This document shows positions 1-9,746 of a stretch of 64,000 bases of DNA, piece by piece. A program made the position numbers and the translations under genes. The stretch comes from Dysgonamonadaceae bacterium (GTDB taxonomy: Bacteria; Bacteroidota; Bacteroidia; Bacteroidales; Azobacteroidaceae). Position 1 is the first letter of the stretch, and the number at the start of each line of letters is the position of its first letter. The notes beneath the pieces are model-generated. The model worked only from the letters and a program-made list of their open reading frames with translations. It was not told the DNA's origin and made no database searches. The DNA is taken from assembly GCA_031253625.1 (NCBI GenBank), contig JAIRVZ010000044.1, positions 38,819 through 102,818 on the forward strand, given 5' to 3'.

Positions 1-2
1 GC

Positions 3-134
3 GTTGTGCAAGATGGCAAAATAATTACCGGCAAAGGACCCGGATTTACCTTCGACTTCGGATTGAAAATCATTGCCGAATTGCAAGGTCAAACTAAATC
101 CGACGAAGTTGCTCAAGATTTGTTATTAATCTAA
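3..134 (+). CDS. DJ-1/PfpI family protein, C-terminal fragment
   Basis: This is the last 43 codons of a gene that begins before the window. The visible protein reads VVQDGKIITGKGPGFTFDFG and then a helix ending in AEEVAQDLLLI-like residues (seen: SDEVAQDLLLI). The pattern, a basic residue then TGKGPG with a following helix and a terminal leucine-rich tail, matches the C-terminus of DJ-1/ThiJ/YajL proteins, which are small cysteine-dependent proteins linked to glyoxal or oxidative damage handling. The catalytic cysteine lies outside the window, so activity cannot be judged. The gene ends 14 bases before the next one. Confidence 0.75.
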   Translation, partial: VVQDGKIITGKGPGFTFDFGLKIIAELQGQTKSDEVAQDLLLI

Positions 135-148
135 TAAAATAAAATGCA

Positions 149-1132
149 ATGAAAAAGACAATTATTTTATCAATTGCACTTGTTTGTGCATTGATTTCTT
201 GTGGCAAAAATACTGCCAATAATTCAAGCGTAAAAGCAGAAAATCAAGTTCAAGAGAACAGAGATTGGTTAAAAGAAGTGGTTATAGAAAAAGAACTGTT
301 ATACGACCAACACACTTTGGCCGACTCTTATCCCTACAAAGATACGGTTCGGGTATTCCAATGGGATAAAATCCGTAAACACTTGGCAATTGTCGACTCG
401 ATACAGGAATCTCCCGCGATTTGGGGGATTTTACAGAACAAAAGCAACGAATACGGAGATCCTCCTAAAGCAAGAAATTTCAAAATAAACGAATATCATA
501 GCGTAACAGATGTATACGGAATTGAAGGCAGCCAAAATGTCCCATTATACTTGCCGACAGACTCCATCGTCCCCGAACGATATGGATTAGATGGTTCTTT
601 GGTGAAAATAATAAATGATGGCACGGATTTTGTTGAAGTATCTACCATATATTTTCCGGGAAATTGGATAATTCCTAAAAAATATGTAGATGTCATACAA
701 GATAATGTGTCTTTCAAAAAAGTGGCAGTGGTAGATCGCAACAATCAAAACATCGCTACATTGGAGAAAGTCGATGATAAATGGTTAGTAAGAAGTATGA
801 ATCCGGCCACAACAGGTGCGCATCATCCTCCCTACGAAAAACCCACTCCGCTTGGCATCTTTGTCATACAGGAAAAAAGAGAAAAAATGTTTTTTTATGG
901 TGATGGAAATACTATTATCGAAGGTTTTGCTCCTTATGCCAACCGTTTTTGCGACGGTGGATATATACACGGAGTTCCGGTAAATCTACCACATAAAGAC
1001 ATTATCGAATTTAGTCCGACTTTAGGAACTATCCCACGCTCTCACATGTGCGTGCGCACTGCCGCCTCACATGCTAAATTTATATATGATTGGGCTCCCA
1101 TAAACAACAGCCTCGTCATTGTTTTAGAATAA
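149..1132 (+). CDS. L,D-transpeptidase (YkuD-type) lipoprotein
   Basis: The 327-residue product begins with a lipoprotein signal peptide (MKKTIILSIALVCALISCGK, lipidated Cys about residue 18), so it should act on peptidoglycan in the periplasm. The C-terminal third carries the YkuD signature: a His in YIHGVP near residue 274 and the catalytic motif SHMCVR near residue 298. The usual motif is SHGCxR; here Met replaces the Gly before the catalytic Cys. The family forms 3-3 cross-links or attaches proteins to the stem peptide. The middle of the protein has no domain I recognise. A second transpeptidase-like gene follows within 15 bases, so the two are probably co-transcribed. Confidence 0.82.
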   Translation: MKKTIILSIALVCALISCGKNTANNSSVKAENQVQENRDWLKEVVIEKELLYDQHTLADSYPYKDTVRVFQWDKIRKHLAIVDSIQESPAIWGILQNKSNEYGDPPKARNFKINEYHSVTDVYGIEGSQNVPLYLPTDSIVPERYGLDGSLVKIINDGTDFVEVSTIYFPGNWIIPKKYVDVIQDNVSFKKVAVVDRNNQNIATLEKVDDKWLVRSMNPATTGAHHPPYEKPTPLGIFVIQEKREKMFFYGDGNTIIEGFAPYANRFCDGGYIHGVPVNLPHKDIIEFSPTLGTIPRSHMCVRTAASHAKFIYDWAPINNSLVIVLE

Positions 1133-1144
1133 AAATTATTGATT

Positions 1145-1840
1145 ATGTTGAAATTTTTTATATACCTGATTTTACCGGCATTTTTACTTTTCTCTAAAGT
1201 AGAAGAGGCAAAAACCGATACAAAAAAGACAAATTCAGAATCACATTCTAAGTCAGAATGCCTTCAGTTGTATGAAGACATGAATTTAAAAGGTGTTATC
1301 AACTACACTGCTTTTAAATATGCTTACGCAGGCTACAATAAAATCAATACAAAAAATAAAGATATCATGACTTTGATTGATTTTAGCCAACCATCTACGG
1401 AAGAAAGATTCTTTGTTCTTGATATGCAACACAAGAAACTTTTATATTCTACTTATGTTGCTCATGGGAAAAATAGCGGAGAAAATTATGCAACGTTTTT
1501 TTCCAATAAACCCGGTTCAAATAAAAGTTCTCCGGGATTTTATATTACAGAAAACACTTATCAGGGAAGAAATGGTTATTCTTTAATTCTTGATGGATTG
1601 GAAAAAAATATTAACGACAAAGCAAAACAACGTTCTATCGTGATACACGGAGCCGATTACTGCAATGTTTCACTTATTGAAAGTGGGCGATTAGGTCGCA
1701 GCTTTGGTTGTCCTGCTTTGCCGAGAGATGTTACTCAACCGATTATCGACACCATCAAAGATGGAACCATACTTTATATTTACACCGACAATAAATGTTA
1801 TTTAAACAAAAGTAAATTTACGACTTCAGCAAAATATTAA
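1145..1840 (+). CDS. murein L,D-transpeptidase catalytic domain family protein
   Basis: I start this at the ATG at 1145, not the in-frame TTG six bases upstream, because the ATG begins directly with a secretion signal (MLKFFIYLILPAFLLFS). The roughly 231-residue exported protein contains VIHGADYC and GRSFGCPALP (about residues 184-193). These are the His and Cys motifs of the YkuD_2-type transpeptidase domain common in Bacteroidota. The Cys in GCPA is the expected nucleophile. The gene lies 12 bases after another L,D-transpeptidase gene, which suggests a shared role in peptidoglycan remodelling. The substrate is not determinable from the sequence. Confidence 0.8.
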   Translation: MLKFFIYLILPAFLLFSKVEEAKTDTKKTNSESHSKSECLQLYEDMNLKGVINYTAFKYAYAGYNKINTKNKDIMTLIDFSQPSTEERFFVLDMQHKKLLYSTYVAHGKNSGENYATFFSNKPGSNKSSPGFYITENTYQGRNGYSLILDGLEKNINDKAKQRSIVIHGADYCNVSLIESGRLGRSFGCPALPRDVTQPIIDTIKDGTILYIYTDNKCYLNKSKFTTSAKY

Positions 1841-1853
1841 ACGATAATAACAA

Positions 1854-2222
1854 ATGAAAACTTTAGGAAATATAATTTGGTTAGTGTTCGGAGGTTTGTT
1901 GATAGCAATCGAATACTGTATTGCCAGTCTTCTGTTAATGATAACCATTGTTGGCATTCCGTTCGGAATACAAACCCTGAAAATAGGCTTATTGGCACTT
2001 TGGCCTTTCGGCAGCAAGGTGATAGACAACGGAAACGCAGGTGGCTGTTTATCAATGTTCATGAATGTAATTTGGATTCTGATAGGTGGTATTTGGATTA
2101 GTCTGTCTCATTTATTATTCGGAGTATTCTTTTGCATTACAATTATTGGTATTCCATTCGGCCTGCAACACTTCAAAATGGCGGCACTGGCTTTAACTCC
2201 TTTTGGAAAAATTATTGTATAA
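1854..2222 (+). CDS. yccF: YccF domain (DUF307) inner membrane protein
   Basis: This is a 122-residue, very hydrophobic protein with four likely membrane segments. It is an internal duplication: the segment TIVGIPFGIQTLKIG (about residues 33-47) recurs as TIIGIPFGLQHFKMA (about residues 97-111), each followed by an A-L-x-P-F-G stretch. This duplicated GIPFG pattern is the hallmark of YccF/DUF307 proteins, whose function is poorly known. Length is normal for the family. It follows the transpeptidase gene by 13 bases and may be in the same transcript. Confidence 0.85.
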   Translation: MKTLGNIIWLVFGGLLIAIEYCIASLLLMITIVGIPFGIQTLKIGLLALWPFGSKVIDNGNAGGCLSMFMNVIWILIGGIWISLSHLLFGVFFCITIIGIPFGLQHFKMAALALTPFGKIIV

Positions 2223-2286
2223 CAAATTAACCGGTAAATCCTCTATGAAAGGTTTGAAGAAACCGATTTTAAGCAATTAGTTATTT

Positions 2287-5200
2287 ATGAACGGAATAGC
2301 GTTTTTTGAAGAAATAAAAGAAACCCACCACGAATCTGACTGCATAAAGGATAAATATCTTAAAATGCGTTCGTTGCTTGAGCGAGTGTGTAAAGACTTG
2401 ACTGCCAACGAACGCATTCAATTTTCTAATTTGTTTTCTCGACTGAATTATGTATGCGAAAAAACGAAACTCGACAAGTACAAAACATTTCAAATTAATA
2501 CGTTTAGGATTAACGCCAACAATGTTTTACATGCCGATCTTGAACCAACTCAAGAAGACTATTTGCAGGATTTGAAAGCATTGTGCAATGCTTTGAGCCA
2601 TTTTTATAACGCAGTTATTCCGGGTACATTATCAGCCGCTTTTCCTCAAAAGGATTATTACAAACCCAAAACAAAACCGGTTAATAAATACAATCGAATA
2701 AGAGTAGAAGTATCTTCGGTTGACGAGCAATTTATTTATAGTTTTGATGAAGAAAATCCTACAGAAGAACCAATAAAAATAAAACATCATGTTCCGGGTG
2801 TCAACGAAGAATTTAACGATACGGTAGACAAACTTTGGAACGGTTGTCAACTGAATCTCATTGATGTAACAATAGATGAACAAGAAATTTATTTGCCCGA
2901 ATTTATCATTCTTGAACCCGACTACCTAATAGATATCAGCTCGTTGGCAGAATGCTTTAAAGACGAAGGAGATAGCTATTTGAATTATTTTCGTTCGAGA
3001 TTGGAAACTATGCCTAACAGACACTATTTATTACTCGGTAATATCGCCAATAATATGCTCGACGAACTTGTCAATGAAAAGCCTCATGCACCGGTTCTTT
3101 ACGACAAAGTAATCAAGAAATCATTTAAAGGTGCTCCATTCGAAATAACGACCTGCGATATTCCTGTAGATTTTCACGAAACAGGTAAATTGCATTTTAC
3201 AAATATCCGGAATATAATAAATAATGTACTGCCGAAAGAGGAAATAAACAAGGAAACGGCACTGCTTGAGCCTTCGTTTATTTGTGAGCAATTAGGTCTT
3301 CAAGGGCGATTGGATTTTCTGACGCAGGATTTCAAAAGAATTATCGAATTGAAATCAGGAAGTACTAAAACTTTTCCTCCACCCATTCAATTAAAAACAA
3401 ATAATTATGTGCAGACTTTGCTCTATTATGCCGTATTGAATGCTAATTTTGGGAAAGATGCCGATAGAAAAACCTACATCTTATATTCAAAACACAATGA
3501 ATTGCTTTATGCCAATAAATTGGAGAAGCTCACCAAGGAAGCTCTAAATAAAAGAAATTTAATTGTTGCCAACGAAAAAAATATTGTAGAAAAAGGAGAT
3601 GCAGCATCTTTGATAAGTACTTTAACCGGTACGAATCTTTTAACCAATACTCCTGTTCCGTCTTGGGCCTCCAATCAATTGGCTGAATTTAGAGAACCTA
3701 TCGATAAATCGAGCTCATTAGAACTTGAATACTTCCACAATTTTTACTCTTTTGTAACCAAAGAACATTACATTTCAAAAGCAGGAGATGCTGATTATGA
3801 AAGCATTAGAGGAATTTCATCTCTTTGGTTGTCTTCATTAAGAGAGAAAAAAGAATCCGGAGAAATTCTTTTCGACTTATCTATCATTGAAAATAAAACG
3901 GAAGAAGAAACGCCAATTATCCGATTTAAAATTCCGGCTTACGAACAAACATTTCTTCCCAATTTCCGGCAAGGAGATATTGTAATTTTGTATGAAAGAA
4001 ACAAAGATGAGGATAATGTAACCAACAGGCAAATTTTTAAAGCCACGATTGAAAAACTTGCAGCATCTGAAATAACAATCCGTTTTCGTTTCAAACAGCG
4101 AAATCAATCCGTGTTGCCACAGCAGAGCAAGTATGCCATCGAACGCGACTTTTTAGATTCCTCTTACAATTCCATGTATCGTGGATTATATACTTTTTTG
4201 CTAGCCAACAAAGACAGAAAAGATTTGTTACTCCATCAGAGAAAACCGACACAGGATTTAACGCAAACATTAACAGGCAGTTATATTTCGCCGGAAATAA
4301 ACGATATAATTTTGAAAGCCAAACGCGCCAAAGATTATTTCCTGCTAATCGGACCTCCTGGAACCGGCAAAACTTCGGTTGCTTTAAAATCAATGGTGGA
4401 AGAATTTTACAGCGAGCCAACCAACAACATATTATTGATGGCGTACACGAATCGTGCCGTAGATGAAATTTGTGATGCGTTGGATAAAGTGAAAGGCAAT
4501 CCGCCATTCATAAGAATTGGCTCCGAACTATCGTGTGATGAAAAACATCGAAAAAGACTGCTCGAAAAAGCAATTGAACATTACAATAAAAAAGAGGAAG
4601 TTCGTCGAGAAATTGAAAGGCACAGAATTTTCGTCGGGACAACTGCATCGTTATCCGGTAAAACAGAACTGTTTAAACTGAAACATTTTCAAGTAGCCAT
4701 CGTTGATGAGGCATCACAAATTTTAGAACCAAACATTATCGGAATTTTGTCGGCCAAAAACGTAGCAGGTACCCATGCAATTGATAAATTTATTTTGATT
4801 GGCGACCATAAGCAATTACCGGCAATTGTGCTGCAAAAAAAGGAAGAATCGGAAGTAATCAATCCGACTTTAAATCAGATTGGATTGACCAATAAGAGAA
4901 ACTCACTTTTTGAACGACTTTACAATTTACATAAATCGGATAAGCAATCGCCTGTTTGGAGCATGTTGCAAAAACAAGGAAGAATGCACCCTGAAGTTGC
5001 ATCGTTTCCCAATGAGGCGTTTTATGATAATCGACTTGAAACAGTCCCTGTAACGCATCAAACTGAAAATTTGGCGTACACCCGATTTGATGAAACAAAT
5101 CCTTTCCACAAAATTATCGCAACCAAGCGAATAGCTTTTATTCCATCCAATACGCACAAAGAAGATAAAACGAACAAGACCAATACCCACGAAGCTAAAA

Positions 5201-5637
5201 TTGTCAAGGAGCTTGTAAAAAACATCTACGAGTTATACAAAATCAACAATCAAGCGTTTTCCGTAGCGGGAACCATCGGGATTATTACTCCTTACAGAAG
5301 TCAAATTGCATTAATAAAGAAAGAAATTTACGATTTGAATATTTCCGAATTAAACGGCATCTTGGTCGATACTGTAGAACGTTTTCAAGGCTCGGAAAGA
5401 GATATTATTATTTATTCTTTTTGTGTCAATAAATCGTATCAGTTGGATTTTTTGGTCAATAATATTGAAGAAGAAGGGCAAATTATCGACAGAAAATTAA
5501 ACGTAGCTATCACAAGAGCAAGAAAGCAACTTTTCATTACAGGAAACCCATCTATCCTTTCAAGCAATCTTATCTATTACCGTTTCATTGAATTTATTCG
5601 CTCAAAATCGGGATATATAAGCATAAAAAATATTTGA
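2287..5637 (+). CDS. DNA2-like PD-(D/E)XK nuclease / SF1 helicase fusion
   Basis: This 1116-residue protein has two recognisable halves. Around residues 335-375 the pattern GRLDFL, then IELKSG, then a Q-rich helix with QTLLYYAVL matches a Cas4/RecB-like PD-(D/E)XK nuclease core. The C-terminal half is an SF1B (UPF1/DNA2-like) helicase: Walker A GPPGTGKT near residue 688, Walker B VDEAS near 807, motif V/VI segments ERFQGSERD near 1030 and NVAITRARKQ near 1072. The order nuclease then helicase is that of DNA2. The first 300 residues are unassigned. It starts 64 bases after yccF and ends just before the promoter of the next gene. A role in DNA repair or in defence is possible; the neighbours do not decide it. 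Confidence 0.75.
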   Translation: MNGIAFFEEIKETHHESDCIKDKYLKMRSLLERVCKDLTANERIQFSNLFSRLNYVCEKTKLDKYKTFQINTFRINANNVLHADLEPTQEDYLQDLKALCNALSHFYNAVIPGTLSAAFPQKDYYKPKTKPVNKYNRIRVEVSSVDEQFIYSFDEENPTEEPIKIKHHVPGVNEEFNDTVDKLWNGCQLNLIDVTIDEQEIYLPEFIILEPDYLIDISSLAECFKDEGDSYLNYFRSRLETMPNRHYLLLGNIANNMLDELVNEKPHAPVLYDKVIKKSFKGAPFEITTCDIPVDFHETGKLHFTNIRNIINNVLPKEEINKETALLEPSFICEQLGLQGRLDFLTQDFKRIIELKSGSTKTFPPPIQLKTNNYVQTLLYYAVLNANFGKDADRKTYILYSKHNELLYANKLEKLTKEALNKRNLIVANEKNIVEKGDAASLISTLTGTNLLTNTPVPSWASNQLAEFREPIDKSSSLELEYFHNFYSFVTKEHYISKAGDADYESIRGISSLWLSSLREKKESGEILFDLSIIENKTEEETPIIRFKIPAYEQTFLPNFRQGDIVILYERNKDEDNVTNRQIFKATIEKLAASEITIRFRFKQRNQSVLPQQSKYAIERDFLDSSYNSMYRGLYTFLLANKDRKDLLLHQRKPTQDLTQTLTGSYISPEINDIILKAKRAKDYFLLIGPPGTGKTSVALKSMVEEFYSEPTNNILLMAYTNRAVDEICDALDKVKGNPPFIRIGSELSCDEKHRKRLLEKAIEHYNKKEEVRREIERHRIFVGTTASLSGKTELFKLKHFQVAIVDEASQILEPNIIGILSAKNVAGTHAIDKFILIGDHKQLPAIVLQKKEESEVINPTLNQIGLTNKRNSLFERLYNLHKSDKQSPVWSMLQKQGRMHPEVASFPNEAFYDNRLETVPVTHQTENLAYTRFDETNPFHKIIATKRIAFIPSNTHKEDKTNKTNTHEAKIVKELVKNIYELYKINNQAFSVAGTIGIITPYRSQIALIKKEIYDLNISELNGILVDTVERFQGSERDIIIYSFCVNKSYQLDFLVNNIEEEGQIIDRKLNVAITRARKQLFITGNPSILSSNLIYYRFIEFIRSKSGYISIKNI

Positions 5638-5664
5638 GTTTTTCAAAGAAATAAGATACCTTTG
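5633..5664 (+). promoter_or_regulatory. Bacteroidota-type promoter for the outer membrane protein gene
   Basis: TTTG at 5633-5636, a 20-base gap, then TACCTTTG at 5657-5664. This fits the primary sigma consensus of Bacteroidota. The -33 box overlaps the stop codon of the helicase gene. Confidence 0.6.
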
Positions 5665-5690
5665 TGTACTTGACAAATAAAGTATAAAAA

Positions 5691-6872
5691 ATGAAGAAAC
5701 AATTGTTATTATTTGCTGCGCTTTTTCTGTCTGCAATGCTTTATGCACAAGGCAATTACAAGTCCGGATATATTATTACAAATCAAAACGACACCGTAAT
5801 CGGTTGGATTAATTTCCGAACAGACAAGCAAAATCAGCGACAATGCGAATTCAAATCGGACTTAGGATCGGCTGCAAAAACCTATTTGCCCGGAGATATT
5901 GCTGGTTATCGTTTTACCAACGAAGGCAAATATTATGTTTCCCGCGAAATCCAGATAAACGAAACACCTCAAAAAGTCTTTTTAGAATTTTTGGTCAAAG
6001 GAATCATGAATTTGTATTATTACGAAGACGAAATCAGCTACTACTTTTTTGAGAATGAAGAAGGAAAAATGGAAGTCATTAGCCAACAGCCGGAAAGGAT
6101 AGAAGAAACAGGCATTCGTGGAGACGGCTCAAAAGTCGTTCGTAAAGATATGCGTTACGTTGGACAGGTTCGTTATCTTTTTCGGGGTTATCAACCCATT
6201 GTTAAGAAGGCCGAAAGAATCAATTTTAACCAAAAATCAATGATGAGCATTGTTGAAGAATATCATAACGAAGTGTGTACTACAGGTGAATCTTGTATTA
6301 TTTTTCAAAATCCGCGGCCAGACGACAATGGATTGAAATTAAAATTTTCTGCTTATACCGGTTTGCAGTTGTCGAATTATACTTTTGCAGTCCCTTATAC
6401 TGTTTATGAGAATCATAATGGCAAAAGAAAAACTGTAGTTAAACATCGCTATTACACAGAAAGTAATGTGTCCCCCATACTCGGAGCGCAAGTTAATTTT
6501 ATAAATCCACGTTGGTCGCAGTCTTGGAGTGCCCAATTGGATGTATCTCTTTCCCGATTCATAAAAGAATCCTCTTACGATGCTATGGCATATTCTTTTC
6601 GATTAGGAGTAAAATATACCTATCCAAAATATAGAATATCTCCAACGGTGGAGGCCGGCGCTGCTTTTACTTATTTGAATGAAGATCGAGATATTTTACG
6701 ACAGAAACATTATGGATATTATTTAGCTTTGGGTGCAGATTATAAAATAAAAACAAGTCAAGCTATCTTTATACGGTTAGTTTACGAAGATTATCCGTTT
6801 GCAGATCAAATGCAGCAACTTGACCATGACAAAATACGTTTACCTCACATAAAATTAGGCTATACCTTCTAA
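5691..6872 (+). CDS. secreted, probable outer-membrane beta-barrel protein
   Basis: The 393-residue product has a clear signal peptide (MKKQLLLFAALFLSAMLYAQG). Residues about 20-200 form an unrecognised N-terminal domain with SGYIITNQNDTVIGWI, similar to soluble domains seen before barrels in Bacteroidota. From about residue 215 the alternating aromatic and polar pattern (SAYTGLQLSNYTF, WSAQLDVSLSRF, YSFRLGVKYTYP, YYLALGADYKIK) and the final aromatic residue (KLGYTF) suggest a small outer-membrane barrel. I assign no specific function. It has its own promoter and is convergent with the TonB operon that ends 9 bases downstream. Confidence 0.6.
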   Translation: MKKQLLLFAALFLSAMLYAQGNYKSGYIITNQNDTVIGWINFRTDKQNQRQCEFKSDLGSAAKTYLPGDIAGYRFTNEGKYYVSREIQINETPQKVFLEFLVKGIMNLYYYEDEISYYFFENEEGKMEVISQQPERIEETGIRGDGSKVVRKDMRYVGQVRYLFRGYQPIVKKAERINFNQKSMMSIVEEYHNEVCTTGESCIIFQNPRPDDNGLKLKFSAYTGLQLSNYTFAVPYTVYENHNGKRKTVVKHRYYTESNVSPILGAQVNFINPRWSQSWSAQLDVSLSRFIKESSYDAMAYSFRLGVKYTYPKYRISPTVEAGAAFTYLNEDRDILRQKHYGYYLALGADYKIKTSQAIFIRLVYEDYPFADQMQQLDHDKIRLPHIKLGYTF

Positions 6873-6880
6873 TTCGAATA

Positions 6881-8542
6881 TCATTTTACTTGAAAATAAG
6901 AAACGCCTCGGATTATTTCTCCATTGGCATTAATACCTTCGACAACAACTTTGAATTCTCCACTCAAGTCGGATGTATAAAAAGAAAGATTAGCAGATTG
7001 ACCGTTTGTTGCAACAAAGGGATTCCAATACAAAGTATGTCGAAAATCCGGTTTTCTGGAATTCTTTACCAAATCGGTTGAATAATCCGGCATATCGAAT
7101 ACCGGCGAAGGCGAGGGATAATCATAACTGAATAGTTGTGATTCGCCACTCAACTGAAAAAGCGGCAAATTACCTTCACGAGTGATAAAGGATACGATAC
7201 ATTCAAAATCTTTACCGCCAAACATATAACGTTCGTCGTAAATATCGACCTTTTTTATATACATCGGGTTATAATTGAGAATATCTTCATGATCGTAGAT
7301 AGGAATTCCATCAAGCAGAACTAACGTTCTTGGACTAATTCTTTGATATTCAGTTAAAAAGACACCGATTCTCCGCTTGTCGCGTATTTTAACGACATGG
7401 ACTCTGCTGATAAATTCCAGTATAGTTTCACTTACTGTATTGAAACGAGTATATTCGTCTAAATCATAACTTAAAGTGGGCTGGAAAGTACAGCCTTCAA
7501 ATATCTGAGTAAAATTTTCGATGGCATCGTTATTCATTTTTCCCTGAATTTGAGCACCAATATATCTTTCCATGATCTGTTTTTCATTCGGATAAATTTG
7601 TAGAACAGGTAAACTATCAGGCAAAGATGCACAAAACGGAGTAAGCAGATCAATGCGATAAGCTGCTTTTTCATAAAAAGGAGATACGGCAGATGTTACG
7701 ATTTGCTGCCGGCCAAAAATTCCGGAAGTATAGAAATTGACTGTCCCATTTTGGGCATTTGCTTGCCCGCTTGTATAGCTGATATTTTTTCCAACAAGAG
7801 CAACGTTGGATAGCAATTCTCCCTGCGGATCAGGGACAAAACGTCCGGTAATGATGTGTCCTTCATATTCGGGAATCCATTGTTGCGAAAGCGGAGAAGT
7901 ATTTGTTGCCTGTTTCAGCCATTCCGAATGATTTATTATTTCCGGTACAAATGCAATCGAGTCGTTTCTGCTGACCGAAACAACCAAATTGGCTGTGTTT
8001 TCGGGAATATTGTCGATAGAAAGCACTACCCTCTGTCGATTTCCATACTCGTTTAGGTCGGTTTTTATCAAAAAGTTACCAGATTCTTTTTTCTCTGAAT
8101 TTGTCGGTTCATTTTTTTCGACCAATTCAAATCGTTTAGGATCAGGAGTAGGTTGTGTTGCATTCACAATAGCAATTTGGTTTTTGAAGAAAACATATTC
8201 TCCTTCATTTCTCATATAACGAGTATAACCTGATAATTGATAAATGCCCGAAGGAAGATTCATGGGAATGCTTATTTTTCCGGCTCCGCCTCCTTTTTCT
8301 AACGCTACTTTCAATTGCATCAGAGGTTTTTCTGTATTGCAAATTTCCACATATCCTACTTTGCTCAGAGAAGAGGGTTGAAAACGGTTGTCAACGACAT
8401 AAAACTTCAACAAAATATCTTCTCCGGCAACATAACAATCTTTATCGGTGTGAACATATACTCTTTCATAAAACGGCTCTTTTGCCTTTAATGAAAAACA
8501 GAAAAACAGCAAGATCGAAAATATCAGATGTAGTGCTTTCAT
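6881..8542 (-). CDS. MG2-like exported protein of the TonB receptor operon
   Basis: This 553-residue protein has a signal peptide (MKALHLIFSILLFFCFSLKA) and an N-terminal stretch YVHTDKDCYVAGEDILLKFY (about residues 29-48), which resembles the MG2/alpha-2-macroglobulin-like beta domain found in many Bacteroidota cell-surface proteins. Around residues 405-430 there is VLLDGIPIYDHEDIL, a pattern like a TonB plug loop, then IVSFITREG. It is the last gene of a minus-strand operon behind the receptor and the DUF4249 lipoprotein. It is probably a periplasmic or surface accessory in uptake or secretion of an unknown ligand. Confidence 0.6.
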   Translation of the reverse strand: MKALHLIFSILLFFCFSLKAKEPFYERVYVHTDKDCYVAGEDILLKFYVVDNRFQPSSLSKVGYVEICNTEKPLMQLKVALEKGGGAGKISIPMNLPSGIYQLSGYTRYMRNEGEYVFFKNQIAIVNATQPTPDPKRFELVEKNEPTNSEKKESGNFLIKTDLNEYGNRQRVVLSIDNIPENTANLVVSVSRNDSIAFVPEIINHSEWLKQATNTSPLSQQWIPEYEGHIITGRFVPDPQGELLSNVALVGKNISYTSGQANAQNGTVNFYTSGIFGRQQIVTSAVSPFYEKAAYRIDLLTPFCASLPDSLPVLQIYPNEKQIMERYIGAQIQGKMNNDAIENFTQIFEGCTFQPTLSYDLDEYTRFNTVSETILEFISRVHVVKIRDKRRIGVFLTEYQRISPRTLVLLDGIPIYDHEDILNYNPMYIKKVDIYDERYMFGGKDFECIVSFITREGNLPLFQLSGESQLFSYDYPSPSPVFDMPDYSTDLVKNSRKPDFRHTLYWNPFVATNGQSANLSFYTSDLSGEFKVVVEGINANGEIIRGVSYFQVK

Positions 8543-8554
8543 TTCTTTTTTTAA

Positions 8555-9742
8555 TTAATAATGATTGTTAGGCCAAAAATCAGGTCTTTTCTTTTCCGCT
8601 CCATTGATTACGCAACTGGTACAACTTTCTAAAGCCCATCCGAAGGGAATTATTTTGGGATAATATTCCATATTCCTATCACCGACCGGCCGAAATCCCA
8701 TTCGGTAATAATCGGAAAAGCTAATTTTTTTTTCAACCAAATAAGCTAATACATCTCTATACTCCATCCAATTACATCCATCATAATTTGGCGGACGTGT
8801 TATTTGTGCCCGTTCAATAAATATTCTTTTTTGAGTTGTATTTTTAACAACTTCAACATATCCCATTGCTTTTTTTGATGGCTCCGTAGTACAAATGATA
8901 TTTCCTCTCAATTCGGAAGGTTGAGGAGCAAATAACCCTCCCATTTCTTCGTTTAATGTTTTTTTGTTTTGGAAATAATCATACGCACTCTTGCTGACAG
9001 CTATTTGAGATACAGTAACGCAATAAAGTATTGAAAAACGTTCATCTTTGGGACTGATTTGGTAGAGTTGCCGATTAATGATTTTATTTTCTACAAGAGA
9101 TTCTGTCGAAGCGGTTAAAAGGCTAACAGACCTTGCATTTTTCCAACAATAACGATAAGGAGGGGGATCAATAACATAATAGTTGTTATTTGTCAAATCA
9201 TAAAAGACTGTGGTGGGGAAAATTGCTTCGACTTCCCATATTTCCGTATAGTCCCACATGAAAAATTTAGCACCCTTCGTATTATCGTAAGTAGAGATAT
9301 AGAAAGAAATATCGCCAAATTTTTCCGGTTGCGCCCACGAAACGCTGTCGATTCCGGGGGTATGAATCGGATTCGAGAAAGCAGATTGATAAATATTCCC
9401 ATCATATTCTATTTGTAAGGCATACTTTACATCATCATACAATTCACCGATAGCTATTTGATATTCACCTTTTTTCAAAGATTTTGCCGGAGGACTTTTA
9501 TATCCATTGCTACCAATAACAGTTAATTTTGCCTCAACATCGAAACTTTCCGCAGGAGCAGCCCCGGAATTAAGAGGGAAATTTTTACTTAAATAAAATA
9601 TAGCATCAGAGTTTCCTATAATATTTCCTTCTACGATCAGGATTTGATTGCCATCAGAAGGCAAATTGGCGTTAAATTCTGATATACATCCTGTTATAAG
9701 CAACGACAAAACAACTAAGCAAGACAATATTTTTGAGTTCAT
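8555..9742 (-). CDS. DUF4249 domain lipoprotein
   Basis: The 395-residue product has a lipoprotein signal ending in LLITGC (Cys near residue 19), followed by FNANLPSDGNQILIVEGNI, the start of the DUF4249 domain. DUF4249 proteins are surface or periplasmic lipoproteins usually encoded next to a TonB-dependent receptor, as here, and are thought to be partners of the receptor. The gene lies 4 bases downstream of the receptor gene, so it is co-transcribed. A cluster of Cys residues near the C-terminus (ESCTSCVING) could form disulfides. The ligand is unknown. Confidence 0.85.
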   Translation of the reverse strand: MNSKILSCLVVLSLLITGCISEFNANLPSDGNQILIVEGNIIGNSDAIFYLSKNFPLNSGAAPAESFDVEAKLTVIGSNGYKSPPAKSLKKGEYQIAIGELYDDVKYALQIEYDGNIYQSAFSNPIHTPGIDSVSWAQPEKFGDISFYISTYDNTKGAKFFMWDYTEIWEVEAIFPTTVFYDLTNNNYYVIDPPPYRYCWKNARSVSLLTASTESLVENKIINRQLYQISPKDERFSILYCVTVSQIAVSKSAYDYFQNKKTLNEEMGGLFAPQPSELRGNIICTTEPSKKAMGYVEVVKNTTQKRIFIERAQITRPPNYDGCNWMEYRDVLAYLVEKKISFSDYYRMGFRPVGDRNMEYYPKIIPFGWALESCTSCVINGAEKKRPDFWPNNHY

Positions 9743-9746
9743 ACGA

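Noticed and set aside
4091..4507. Open frames on the opposite strand of the helicase gene and similar long antisense frames elsewhere
   Set aside because: They lie wholly inside well-supported genes, have no recognisable domains and show composition of reverse-translated coding sequence.
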